Of a DNA stretch of 64,000 nt, positions 25,101 through 33,862 are shown in pieces. The position numbers and the translations under genes were made by a program. Under the pieces are notes generated by a model. It ran no database searches, was not told the origin of the DNA, and saw only the letters and a program-made list of their open reading frames with translations. The DNA comes from Nymphaea colorata (taxonomy: Eukaryota > Streptophyta > Magnoliopsida > Nymphaeales > Nymphaeaceae): assembly GCF_008831285.2 (NCBI RefSeq), contig NC_045140.1, forward strand, positions 2,213,528-2,277,527, written 5' to 3'. The first letter of the stretch is position 1. Every line of letters begins with the position of its first letter.

Positions 25101-25584
25101 CGTGTTTGCTCTTTTCTTAAACATTAGCTGCTCCTGTTTGAATCTGCAATGTGCTTTGGCTCCCAAGAGATGCAAGACAAGCTATTGATTGTATTTTTTG
25201 CAGAGACATATTTGGACAGCTTGAGCAGGACATGCCCCAATCTATAAGTGTTACACCGGAGGAACGAGAGGCTATTGAAAGAGTAAGCATCCTATGGAAA
25301 AGTTTTGTTGCAAATCTTAACTAAGGGAACTGAGTGCCTTCTCCAAATCCAGTGCAAGTTCCCTGACATGTGCCTTTGACTGAACAGGATCTATGTCTTG
25401 TTCTTTAGTATATTTTAATTGGTGCTTCTTTGGGTCTTTCTGATATTGCTATTAAAATTCTGTTCAGCTTGAAGCTATGGGGTTCGATAGGGCACTCGTT
25501 ATTGAAGCTTTCTTGGCTTGTGACAAAAATGAGGAGCTTGCAGCAAACTATTTGTTGGAAAATGCCGGTGATTTTGAAGATTGA
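6797..25584 (+). CDS. RAD23: RAD23 ubiquitin receptor (UBL-UBA1-STI1-UBA2), complete, 12 coding exons
   Basis: Exons: 6797-6862, 11264-11425, 21038-21076, 21163-21284, 21368-21409, 22197-22371, 22451-22606, 22696-22761, 23593-23640, 23722-23831, 25204-25282, 25468-25584. All introns are GT-AG and phases agree, giving 393 aa, usual for plant RAD23 (about 370-420). Residues 1-76 form the ubiquitin-like domain ([20 protein letters not shown]...). Residues 90-143 are an Ala/Pro/Ser linker. UBA1 is at about 155-200 ([20 protein letters not shown]). The STI1/XPC-binding region at about 270-325 includes [23 protein letters not shown]2 is at about 352-388, ending [12 protein letters not shown]. The protein binds polyubiquitin with its UBA domains and the proteasome with its UBL, shuttling substrates, and also acts with XPC in nucleotide excision repair (family knowledge). 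Introns 1 and 2 (4.4 and 9.6 kb) are swollen by transposons. Confidence 0.96.
6880..6918. repeat. (CT)n microsatellite at the start of RAD23 intron 1
   Basis: A pure CT run starts about 17 bp after the donor site of the first RAD23 coding exon. It is likely length-polymorphic. Confidence 0.95.
7860..10130 (-). mobile_element. Degraded Ty1/copia retrotransposon relic in RAD23 intron 1
   Basis: On the minus strand, 7908-7975 reads [20 protein letters not shown], the hallmark of copia reverse transcriptase (consensus SLYGLKQAPRAWYD). About 8200-8300 translates to fragments resembling the upstream pol segment ([15 protein letters not shown], consensus KKPIGVKWVYK). At about 9285-9330 a decayed CCHC zinc knuckle is visible ([12 protein letters not shown], first Cys lost). 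Near 10110-10130 the plus strand reads GGCTCTGGAACTATA, resembling the reverse of the initiator-Met tRNA primer site. The order gag, then pol reading leftward, is correct for a minus-strand copia. Stops and frameshifts break all frames, and the LTR limits are not resolved; 10130-10550 may be LTR-derived. Confidence 0.7.
10131..11263. other. Remainder of RAD23 intron 1
   Basis: AT-rich sequence with short tandem CTAGT/CAGTTGA-like motifs at 10330-10500, possibly LTR-derived. It ends in the acceptor TTTCTGTAG at 11255-11263. No gene is seen. Confidence 0.5.
11795..11802. repeat. Target-site duplication, left copy (CTTAAAAC)
   Basis: CTTAAAAC directly precedes the left terminus CAATGTTATC of the hAT element and recurs exactly at 15252-15259. 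An 8-bp duplication is diagnostic of hAT transposition. Confidence 0.93.
11817..11876. repeat. Left subterminal GTATCG motif cluster of the hAT element
   Basis: Five GTATCG hexamers, some overlapping at the G, lie just inside the left terminal repeat, together with the palindrome GGTCGGGCCGACC. In hAT elements such subterminal motifs bind transposase (family knowledge). Confidence 0.8.
12236..14768 (-). pseudogene. hAT transposase (BED zinc finger, DUF659, hATC dimerisation), nonsense-disrupted
   Basis: The inferred exons read right to left: 14768-12899, 12797-12593 and 12506-12236, with GT-AG junctions. The N-terminal BED finger shows [20 protein letters not shown], then NYC and the His pairs HH and H of [10 protein letters not shown] Lys/Arg/Gly linker and acidic patch follow. 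The DUF659/RNase H-like core includes [35 protein letters not shown] and [13 protein letters not shown]. The hATC domain includes [40 protein letters not shown] and [14 protein letters not shown]. The C-terminus is acidic ([12 protein letters not shown]). In-frame stops occur at 14556-14558 (TAG), 14043-14045 (TGA) and 12757-12759 (TGA). There is no frameshift, so the copy is disabled only by point nonsense changes. It is likely non-autonomous now. Confidence 0.88.
15067..15243. repeat. Right subterminal palindromic GTATCG/CGATAC array of the hAT element
   Basis: About 15 copies of GTATCG or its complement occur in some 170 bp, many arranged as perfect palindromes such as CGTATCGTGCGATACG and CGATACGTATCG. 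This is the transposase-gene promoter side of the element. Any open frame through it merely reflects the repeat. Confidence 0.9.
15252..15259. repeat. Target-site duplication, right copy (CTTAAAAC)
   Basis: Identical to 11795-11802 and directly abutting the right terminus GATAACATTG. Confidence 0.93.
15260..17120. other. RAD23 intron 2 between hAT elements
   Basis: AT-rich DNA with motifs such as ATATTTACAAATATTGTGATA at its left and a TATA run near 15530-15550. Short open frames near 15574 and 16014-16464 show no recognisable protein. No gene is seen. Confidence 0.5.
17119..17662. mobile_element. hAT-like non-autonomous element A with CACCCG-rich subtermini
   Basis: Left terminus CTATGTCACATGGGTGCGGG at 17123, with a second direct copy of CTATGTCACATGGGTG about 40 bp further in. 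An inverted copy, CGCACCCGTGTGACTTAG, ends near 17581. It contains clustered GTGCGG/CACCCG motifs, an AT microsatellite (17252-17275) and a purine-rich run. The block after 17585 repeats, in diverged form, the block at about 17197-17275, so the structure looks nested or rearranged. The termini match element B at 18604-19248. No clean target duplication was found. Confidence 0.5.
17663..18595. other. RAD23 intron 2 spacer between elements A and B
   Basis: Roughly 930 bp with no confident coding content. The part at 18340-18460 has the look of decayed retroelement sequence (CATTGATACCATTGATGCATC and neighbours), but I found no pol motif. Confidence 0.4.
18604..19248. mobile_element. hAT-like non-autonomous element B (645 bp), opposite orientation to A
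   Basis: The left terminus CTAAGTCACCTGGACGC and the right terminus, read on the other strand as CTATGTCACCTAGGTGC, form imperfect inverted repeats. The flanks GTTATGAA (18596-18603) and GTTATGAG (19249-19256) match at 7 of 8 positions, consistent with an 8-bp hAT target duplication. The interior has repeated CACCCGACTCGGGTC-type palindromes near 18640-18790 and an AT microsatellite at about 19120-19144. No transposase is encoded. The arrangement is that of element A reversed. Confidence 0.65.
19257..21037. other. RAD23 intron 2, 3' portion
   Basis: AT-rich, with repeated ATATCGCGATAT/ATATCATGATAT-like motifs at 19395-19430 and 19905-19915, a G-run at 20278-20290 and a CT tract at 20460-20510. 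It ends in the acceptor TTTTCAATGCAG at 21026-21037. No gene is seen. Confidence 0.5.
21193..21246 (+). repeat. 18-bp tandem repeat x3 inside RAD23 exon 4
   Basis: Three head-to-tail copies of TCAGCTGCTCCTGCTGCC (last copy with one change) encode Ser-Ala-Ala-Pro-Ala-Ala repeats in the linker between the UBL and UBA1. The unit keeps the frame, so length variation would change only linker length. Confidence 0.95.
21755..22045 (-). mobile_element. LTR-like fragment in RAD23 intron 5
   Basis: The stretch contains AAAATCCCTCAACAAGAGG and a nearby ACCACGG, then a CT run and a tail with CGGGTCCAGACCTGGACCCG. This combination recalls plant copia LTRs read in antisense. No internal region is attached, so it would be a solo or truncated LTR. 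Termini were not defined. Confidence 0.3.
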
Positions 25585-27049
25585 CAAGTAGTGTGGATGA
25601 TAGTGGTCTGTCTTCCAACGGCATGGTATCAGTTCAGTCCAAAATATGGGGAAAGAAAATTTTTTCTGATGGTGAACATGTGATCAAGATGATCCAATCT
25701 CTAGTGCTCAACTGTTTCGGTTTTTTTCCTCATCGAGGACTTTTTTCTATTTTTTATAAGTAGCTGAGACCAGCTTTGATTTAGTGACTCCTGAAGGTCC
25801 AAATCAATATGTTGTTTTAATTTATTCTGAGTATTTTGATCTTACTTGAAATGATTCTTGGAGATGCTTCACAAACTATATCAGAATTCGAGCCAAATAA
25901 TACTCTTCCTAGTGGTCAAGGCAACGAACCACTTTTCTTGTTTGTTCCGTTTCTTTCGAGTACTTCTTTCATGATGAATCTATCCCGCAGAAATGCTTCT
26001 GCTTGTAAAGGATTCTGGGCCTTCCTGCTGTTCCTGTTTGCTTGCTTTCGTGTGTTTTTACTTCTTCTGTTTAGATGTGTTTGACATGATCCAAGCCCCA
26101 CCATGCCTGACCTCCTTGGAGGTGTCACAGTCTTGTCCAGGAAACCTGCTCCTGTTCTCAAACTTCAAGCCTCCCATTTCGTTTCCCTACCCAATTTTTG
26201 CCGCTTCCTTGAATGTCATAACCTATAACAATGTAATATTTCAAAATTTTCACTTGCATCTGCTTCACGGGTTACATTTCATATTATCTTCATTGACTGG
26301 TAGTTATGGCTTTTCAAATGCTTTTTTCTGTTTCGAAGCTGTGAGGCATTTTTAAGTCATTTTCAGTAAAAATAGGTCTTCCTCAAGAAGATTGAAGGGC
26401 GCGTGGTTTTCAGCCTTATTCAGGGTCAAACCCCGCTCACCTGAAAGACCGAGATTTTCGATTGATTTGGTAAAAAACTTGGTTGATTACAACCATTTTG
26501 ATTCCAACTTGAAGACAGCCTCAATGCCTTATATGTATTATCAGGTTCCTGATTGACTTAAAACTTTCCTTTTTCTTATCAACTCTCTTGTGAAACAAAT
26601 GTGGCGTACCTGTTCCCTATCCCAGTCATCTTTGGACTTTGAAATTCGTCTGTAACTAATAATGAAGAACCATTCGAATTCTCTCCTTAGATCTATCTAA
26701 GCACTTAGATTTTGAGATACAGCCAGCCAAATATGCAGTAGCAATAAAAGCTTAGATTTTATCATGATTCAAGCATGATGGGTCTGACGTATACAATGAA
26801 TAGATGGAATTGGGGTATGAACCGGATGGAAAGCATACACCACAAACGGATCACGTTGTAGACTAATTAAATGTTAAACAAATCAAAGAATTATATATAT
26901 ATATTTATAGACTGTTTCATTTATGGATGGATGGCTATTTTTTTATTTTGTATCGTTAAAAACTGTTACAAAAGATATATTTACGGCGTTTAGTTACTTG
27001 GCTATGGGCTTTAACGAAAAAATGCAGTTTTTGGGATAGCATTTATCGA

Positions 27050-27092
<43 letters not shown>

Positions 27093-28012
27093 CATGTGGT
27101 CTTTAGGAAATTGCCAGGATGCTTAAAACAGAAAAAGGCCGTTCCTTTTATCTATTTTTATTGTTTTGCTTGAGAAATTTCTTTCTTGGGCCTCTGCTCG
27201 CTTGCAGCATAATATCTCATTAGTTTCTTACTTAATTAAAAATATATATGCAAAATTGTCCTCACCCTTTCACAAAGCTTTTCTTTAGAGTCGTCTTTTG
27301 TTCTTTTAGCTTTTGGCACCTATGAAAAACAGTATTGTTTCAAAACTACAAAAATAAAAATTGCAGCAAAGGTTGAAGGACTTGTTCTCTTTAGGTGCTG
27401 CCAACTGCTTCGGACTCCGTCGTGCCCCGACCCAAGTGATTGTTGGGTGAAGAGGGTTCTTATTGTGGTCACATCCAGTGAGCTGTAGGTGTCCCTAGCA
27501 ACTCTTGCTATTTTATGGGTCATAACAATAAGAACAATGATATGTTTTATGAATATGCTTCAAACTGTTTTATGAATCTGCCTTTAGTTGTTCCCTTGAC
27601 CTAGTTTGGCATTATTACAATATGAGCTATTGCCTCAACGAGTACATGGAACAGAAGCAAGGGAGAGAGAAATGAAAAGTGGCCTGAAGGGGTTTTTTTC
27701 TTTTTTTTTTTTAAGTTTATATGTAAATTTTATATAAAAATTTTGAATAATTATATTTTAGCTATTGTTAAGATTTTGAAACTACAATTCAACCCCCTCA
27801 TGAAAAATTCCTCGTTCGCCTCCTAATAGCTCCCGTCGGCCCTCCAGCCTCTGCCCCTAGCTCCACCTTTTCCCACTCTTTGGTCAGCTTTTTTAACTTC
27901 ACCCCCTTTGTGTTTGCATGGGTGGATGAACGAGAGGTTAAGAGGAATGAAGAGTCGATCCACAAGCCTTCCAAACGACCAAGATAAGTGCGTGCATGAT
28001 GCATCTCTAGAA
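25585..28012. other. RAD23 3' flank and intergenic DNA
   Basis: The first several hundred bases are probably RAD23 3' UTR. Beyond that are AT-rich sequence, a (TA)n tract at about 27054-27089 and a C-rich patch at 27780-27910. None of the open frames here shows a recognisable domain. Confidence 0.5.
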
Positions 28013-28175
28013 GGGTGTTTAGTAATAGGAACACTGTGTTCTTTGGAATCTATAGAACATTATTGTCCAAAAAATGCAAGTTTCATGTTACCCAATTTCC
28101 AAAACACCCTGCTTCCTATTACCTGATGCTTTCTACGTTCCAAAAAAAATGCAGTGTTCATGTTTGCAAACGCCC
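28013..28175. mobile_element. Tourist-like MITE candidate
   Basis: Inverted termini GGGTGTTTAGTAATAGGAAC (left) and GGGCGTTTGCAAACATGAAC (right, other strand). An internal reverse copy of the left motif, ACACCCTGCTTCCTATTACC, lies near 28110. The element is 163 bp, non-coding. No clean TWA duplication. Confidence 0.4.
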
Positions 28176-28639
28176 TTTTAAGAGTCGCCATTCACGTCGT
28201 GCATGTACTTGACAAGCATTGGAACACATGATGTCAATCAATTTAAAGCTGCTTCTTAAATCCAATCTCATAGATAGATTTTACAAGTCAAAAAATTCTC
28301 TGGATGGAATCAAAGAAAAAACATGAAAATCCATTATGAACATCACATCATACATGTTTTTTAAACCAACGGTTTTAGCTTTCCATGACCGTTACTTACA
28401 CTTGCGATCACTATTTCTTTCTCCCCTTCAATATTTTTCAAAAATTGGAATCCTGTGATTAAATTTCTAAAAACAACAAAAAAAAGTTGGGTGTCCATAC
28501 ATCATATGCTTATAGTGCTGCGCACCTCTTCATCCCTTTTTTTTTTTTTAAAGATAAGTGGTTTTATCCATCTACAAAGGCTACTAACCTTTTCCTTGTG
28601 CCCACCACATCTGTGATTCACAAAGCTTGCTTCGAAACT

Positions 28640-28800
28640 TACTAACTTACTACAATTTAAATGAAGAACTTGCCGACACGTGACAACGACCACCTCAAGA
28701 TTTGAGCCCAAATCCCTGAAGTAGATGGACAGCTTTGTACCTCCCAGTGTGCTACAATCCTTTACTTTGTCGATGCACCACGTTACCACCTATAGAGGTC
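28640..28800 (-). mobile_element. SINE-like fragment (weak)
   Basis: On the minus strand GGGCTCAAATCTTGAGG resembles a pol III B box, preceded by tRNA-like sequence. The A box is poor. A 28-bp A tract at 28875-28902 lies nearby on the plus strand but on the wrong side for this orientation. Confidence 0.2.
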
Positions 28801-28874
28801 TACGTTCATCCAAAAGTTGTAGGGTTATTCGAAGGGAATTGGCAGTGGTAACATTCTAGAAAAAGAGGTCCTGC

Positions 28875-28902
28875 AAAAAAAAAAAAAAAAAAAAAAAAAA
28901 AA
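28875..28902. repeat. 28-bp poly(A) tract
   Basis: Uninterrupted adenines. Possibly the tail of an unidentified retroposed sequence on the plus strand, or simple repeat expansion. Confidence 0.9.
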
Positions 28903-29026
28903 CTTTTGACTCTAAATCTTTGATCCAATCACAATTATTTTTTTTCATTTAGGTGCCTATGGTGGAAAATATGCTAGAATGACCACCAAGACTAGTTGGG
29001 GAAGTAGGATGAAAACAATTTGAAAT

Positions 29027-29214
29027 CAGTTGGCTGTTGGAGGTTAGTCGATGATAAATATTTAATATCTGTATTTAACTGCATCATGAAATAATATAAA
29101 AAAACATTATAAATTGTGATTATATTATAAACTTTTGATATTGCCTCTATTGTGTAGTACTTTAGTGACAATTTTTAAGTATTTTGGCATCCGGCAACGT
29201 TCGACAGCCAACTG
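29027..29214. mobile_element. MITE candidate with CAGTTGGCTGT termini
   Basis: The left end CAGTTGGCTGTTGG and the right end (other strand) CAGTTGGCTGTCGAACG form inverted repeats around 188 bp of AT-rich non-coding DNA. The CAG start suits the hAT superfamily. The flanks TTTGAAAT and ATTTTAAT are not a clear duplication. Confidence 0.45.
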
Positions 29215-29341
29215 ATTTTAATTCACATATATAATGAACAAATCTATGGGTCCACACCCACACATGCCTATATCTTGTTTCATTCTTATTAAATCATTAT
29301 TTTTTTCTACTTTTACAGTTTTACCTTTTTTCTGTTCATCA

Positions 29342-29403
29342 ATTGACAAGCTTTTAAGTAAAATTAAATCCCATTGACAAGCTTTTAAGTAAAATTAAAT
29401 CCC
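29342..29403. repeat. 31-bp tandem duplication, two copies
   Basis: Two identical adjacent copies beginning ATTGACAAGCTTTTAAGT, each 31 bp. A recent slippage or repair duplication in intergenic DNA. Confidence 0.95.
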
Positions 29404-31487
29404 ACATGTTATGAGAACATGTTATATGTTATGGTCCCTAACAAGAGAGCAGGGTTAGAAATGATTAAAATATTTTTATCGATTAAATAATAGACTCACC
29501 CATTATTTTAAAAAAAAAAACTCACAAAATGACCAAAATGCCCATCTTACAAGACGTGGGAACATGCCATTCTCTGTTAACAGCATTACATAGAAAGTCC
29601 CTTCGTCTCTTGTCTTCATTAACTTAGAGCAGCAAACACTGGCGGTTGGTTGCAATAAACGAAAGATAAGTCTGTTTTTGTTATTATGAAATACCTTTAG
29701 GGGCTCTCTTATAATTTCTAAAAAACTGACGGGCCCACGAAAAAGTCTCTTTTTCTTTCCGGTACAATTTTGTTCCTTCTTTGTCACCTTTAATTGGGAG
29801 CCCGTCTTTTTTTTTTAAACTTTGGATGTGATTCAAAAATCTTGGACACGTTAATGGGCAGAAGAAAACGCAAATCTTTCTTGTCTATTTCGGCATTTAT
29901 TCTTTTTCCATTTGTTTCATTTGGCATATGGAGAACAGTTGCTAGTCTTTTTTTTTTTCTGTTTTTTACTGACTTTAATTTGAACTGCGTACACTTCATC
30001 TTTTATTACTTTAACAATCATACTCTGTCAGTGTTTTTCATGAATCTATCTTACATTACAAACAAGTGTCTACTAATCTGCTTGAATTTTATTGACATGT
30101 TCATGGAAAGCCATTTGCAAAACGACCCCTTAAAGGTAGCTTATATAGTTGTGTGATCTCGAAGGTGAGTTTTTTTTGTTAGGAAAAAGTTAATTTATTA
30201 AGAAAAATAATTGTTATCGTGACTATGAATCTATAAATAGTGGTAAGATGGGCACTAATATGTTGTCAATGGTGCCCTATAAAGTACTTTAAGATAGGCA
30301 TCACCATTACAAATGATTATTATATGCACTCAAAAACTAACACATCATTACAAATAACTATCGTTAGTGGAACGAGAGAGTACTTTTGGTATTATGACAT
30401 TCCACCATCACAGGTAAAGTGCATAAAACAACTAACAACATGCGGCACCATAGCTACTTGTTTTGTGATAGAAATGGTAAAATGACATAATAAATAACCT
30501 AGATCTTAAAAACGAAACCTATATGAAAAAATTATGAATATTAAGCCTACATTTGGCAATCATGTCCAAAAGATAGCAACCCTAAAGAAATTTTGTTCTT
30601 TATTTTTTTTGCCTGGAATGCCCCCAGAATGCCGTTAATTTACTAGGAACTCCTTTTGGCTAAGAACGCCGTTACTTTCACCATCTCACTACTTTTGCCT
30701 TTGAAGCTGCAGTTTAACATGACATTCCCAATACTCGGGAAGAAAAAGGACTTAATTAATGTAATAAAGAAGATACTTTCAGGGGCAGATCAGGAAAAAA
30801 ATTATGTTTCTCAAAAGAAGAGAACCACTTATTCACCTCACATAATTTAGACCATTTTGCTTTTTTTTTTTTTTTTTTTTTTGCAATTCCAGAATTTAAA
30901 ACCCAGCTGCAATAAAAGGAAATATTTTATAAAGACTCAATAATGGCCTCTTATTCTGATCTGTGTTAAGTCATAATGGTAGAACACCCAGTTTTGACAG
31001 AACATCACATTTCCTCTTATGTTATTCACAGAAAATATTGTTCTTCCATTGTCACTCAAACACACTAACCATGTTTTAAAAATTAATTAAAAATTGAAGT
31101 TATTACAAATTTAACATGGTTTTTTTAAAAGGCCAAACACTGCCTAACTATTATTTATGAAATTTTTTTGAAAAGATAGGACCGCGTCTTGAATATCATG
31201 ACACTACACCTGCAACAGTGAAATGCCATAATAACTAGCAAGTTTTGAGTTTGGAACATAAAAACTCAGATTCTTGCTGTAAAATCTTAAGAATTAAGAT
31301 CATAAGATTTTTCAATGATGCAAGGTAATGTGAGACGGTTGGATCAAAAACTGTTACAAAGGAACACGTAAAATTACCTTTTGAAAAGTTAAAGACGGAC
31401 ATACTTTCTTCATTCACAAGTCTTTGACTGGAGTTGGCTGCTTGCATTGTCAGATACAATTTTTCCCAGCGATCAAGGATTTTTTAA
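29404..31487. other. Intergenic AT-rich DNA
   Basis: Poly-T/poly-A tracts (for example 30861-30882) and short low-complexity open frames. No gene or motif that I can defend. Confidence 0.5.
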
Positions 31488-31673
31488 GTTGCGTTTGATT
31501 ACCGCACATCTCAGATTTGAGATCCACGGTTTTCAAATCCGATCCCTCCCCTCCATCTGATTTTAAATCCATACTTTTTACATTAAAGTGTGGATTTGAA
31601 ATCCACAGACAGCTGTGTATTTCAGCTATCACAGATTTAAGACTCTCTAGGATTTGAGGAATCAAACGCACCC
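31488..31673. mobile_element. Tourist-like MITE candidate
   Basis: Termini GTTGCGTTTGATTACC (left) and GGGTGCGTTTGATTCC (right, other strand) surround 186 bp with many internal GGATTTGAAATCC-type short inverted repeats. The flanking trinucleotides TAA and TAT are close to a TWA target duplication. Confidence 0.55.
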
Positions 31674-32719
31674 TATAATGATCTAGACATCAATCTTTTA
31701 TTGGTAACTCCTTGACTAAGTTAAATTAACATAAGCAAAGTACACACATATCTGTCCGTTTGGCGACGCTCATTTTCTGAAAATTCTGTTTAGTCAGTGA
31801 TAATAAAATATTTATTTGTCGTTTGCGTGGACAAAAAGTAATTTGGGAGTGTACTTTTGAGATAAGTGCTTTTAAAGTAATTAAAAAACCCAACTTTTGT
31901 CTCAAGTTCCAGGTCCAGCACTATTCCTTTCGAATTTTCTAACGGACACTTTTTGTCAATGAAATGTGAGCTACAAACCACTGGTAAGTGGTAAGTAAGT
32001 AAGTAGAAATTATTAAAACTTACCGCTGTTTTTACCAAGTTAAAAAAGAAAAAAGAAAATTACTATTTCGTTCTCTTCTCTGAAATGTGAAAAAGAGGAC
32101 CTGCTTTTTTTTGTCAGAAATTTTATGCCAGGGTCCATTTTTCTTGAATTTTAATAACTGGACACAGCATCAATCAGGTTACATGCTTAAAATGAATTAG
32201 AAGTATTGTTATGTCCCCTACTTCCTAAATTTTGAGCTTAAACAAAAAAAGAAAAAGAAAAAGAAACCCTTAAATGCGCCGTTTATTCTCTTCTCAAATA
32301 TTGCAAGGATGGAGTTATATACTTAATATGCAATTCCCAAATACCAACAACATTTAACAAACAATATCAGACTTTGTAGTGAGGCTTCCTAACTTTAATT
32401 AATTGGACATTATAAAAACGTCGTCTTATGGAAATCAAATTTCACGAGGATTTGGTTTTTAACCAAATTTTAGGAACCTATTTTAAGGGTGATGTGAATT
32501 ATGCGTTTTGCGCTTATTTGAAAAAGTAACACTTCCGGGGTGGGGGGGGGGGGGAAAAAGAAAAAGGGAGGCCGAGGGGGTGGGGACACGAAGCGTCATT
32601 ATCGGGAAAGGGCGGGTCCCACAAAGCTGCCCCCAGAAACGGGAAAGAGGCAAGAGTACGCCCCCGAGGATCCGCCCGAAGATCGGCATCGCCGAGGCGT
32701 GGGCCCCAGCACCGCCGGC

Positions 32720-33019
32720 CACGTGTACGGCGGAGCGCCGACCAAAGCAACGGATTCCCGCCATCCCATAGGTCCACGCGTCGAGGCGACACCGCCTGGA
32801 TGATGCCACGTGGTCCGGAGAACAGATCGTACGCACCGCTACTGCGCCTCCTCCCATTGGCTGAAACTTCTCGCACCACTTTGGCCCAGCCAGCTGTCTC
32901 CCTCAATCCTTCTGTTCCTTCGAGGCCACGTGTCCCCGACCACCAATGGGAGGGCGCCAATGTACGTGACCGCAGGTGGCGGAAGACACGTGTTCGCGGA
33001 GAGCTCGACGGCACACGTG
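32720..33019 (+). promoter_or_regulatory. G-box cluster: five CACGTG hexamers upstream of the DUF7950 gene
   Basis: CACGTG occurs at 32720-32725, 32807-32812, 32927-32932, 32987-32992 and 33014-33019. Several are in the ABRE-like context CCACGTGT or CACGTGTC. G-boxes bind bZIP and bHLH factors in abscisic-acid, light and stress responses (family knowledge). The last copy is 160 bp before the ATG. A telo-box-like TTAGGGTTAGG lies near 33103. The region is GC-rich against an AT-rich surrounding. Confidence 0.75.
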
Positions 33020-33178
33020 CCGGCCGGCACGCGCGAGGTCCGGTACAAAAGGGAAGCGGGAGAGCTCCCGGGGAAGATGGCGGGAGCGGTGGGCGTCCGG
33101 GATTAGGGTTAGGCGGTAGGGACTTCGTTGGTGGCGGCAGTGGTGGTGGTGCTGGCGGCGGCGGCGGAGGAGGAGGAG

Positions 33179-33862
33179 ATGGAGCAGAGGCAGCTCGGCG
33201 GGTGCTGCATCGACCGGTACGGCCCCAAGGTGGATAGGATCATGTCCAGGTTCAGGCCGATCGCGCCGAAGCCGGCGGTTTCGGGATTCCTGAGGCCGCT
33301 TCCCGGGGGTGGGCTGCCGTCGTTTGGTGGCGACGCAGCGAGGGTGTCGAGGGTGAGGAGGCGTTGCCGCCGAAGGGGCGAGGCGGCCGCATTCGCGGCG
33401 CATGATCTGAGGCTCGGGCCGTACGTCAGGCAGCCGCCGCGGACTCCGGCGGTGGTCTGGCCGGTTCGGTCCGTGGGGTCTTGCGTGACGGTGGAGAGGG
33501 TGACGGAAGCGTGCGCGGGGGCGGCAAGGGTGGGGACGGGTACGGAGAGGGAGGCGATGGGGGTGATGGAGTCGGACCCGATGCCGGGGTTCGTGTCTGG
33601 CCCCTGCGGGTCGGTGGTGTGGACGAACGAGGCGTATCGGAAGATGGTGGGGGGTGGTGCTGGTGGCGGAGTGGTGCTGCTTTGGAAGGGCGGGAAGGAG
33701 GTGCTAGCGGAGGAGGAGGAAGAAAGGAAGGTGTTGGCTTGCAGGGTGAAGGTGGAGTGGAGCGGCGGCAAGGTGACTGTGCCGGCCGACGTGTGGAGGG
33801 TGGCGGGAGGGTCGCTTGCATGGAGGCTTGACGTTAACGCTGCTCTCAGCCTGGGCAGGTAA
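33179..33862 (+). CDS. DUF7950-family protein, intronless, function unknown
   Basis: The 227-aa frame begins at ATG 33179; the frame is open upstream but without ATG. The N-terminal motif GGCCIDRYGPKVDRIMSRFR followed by PIAPKP is typical of a plant-only family annotated as DUF7950. The middle is Arg/Ala-rich (about residues 50-75). The conserved C-terminal domain has VTVERV, PGFVSGPCGSVVWTNEAYRK with MVG, then CRVKVEW, VTVPADVWRV and LAWRLDVNAALSLG at the end. No signal peptide or membrane segment is seen. Biochemical function is not established as far as I know; a nuclear or regulatory role would be a guess. The stop codon lies inside a perfect donor-like CAGGTAAG (33856-33863), so a variant 3' splice form cannot be excluded. 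GC content is very high compared with the surroundings. Five G-boxes precede it. Confidence 0.85.
   Translation: MEQRQLGGCCIDRYGPKVDRIMSRFRPIAPKPAVSGFLRPLPGGGLPSFGGDAARVSRVRRRCRRRGEAAAFAAHDLRLGPYVRQPPRTPAVVWPVRSVGSCVTVERVTEACAGAARVGTGTEREAMGVMESDPMPGFVSGPCGSVVWTNEAYRKMVGGGAGGGVVLLWKGGKEVLAEEEEERKVLACRVKVEWSGGKVTVPADVWRVAGGSLAWRLDVNAALSLGR

Noticed and set aside
29342-29403. CRISPR-like repeat
   Set aside because: Only two copies with no spacer; a simple tandem duplication in a plant genome.
33128-33178. Upstream extension of the DUF7950 frame (VAAVVVVLAAAAEEEE)
   Set aside because: There is no ATG in the extension, and it translates a GC-rich repeat. The family begins at the Met before EQRQLGGCC.
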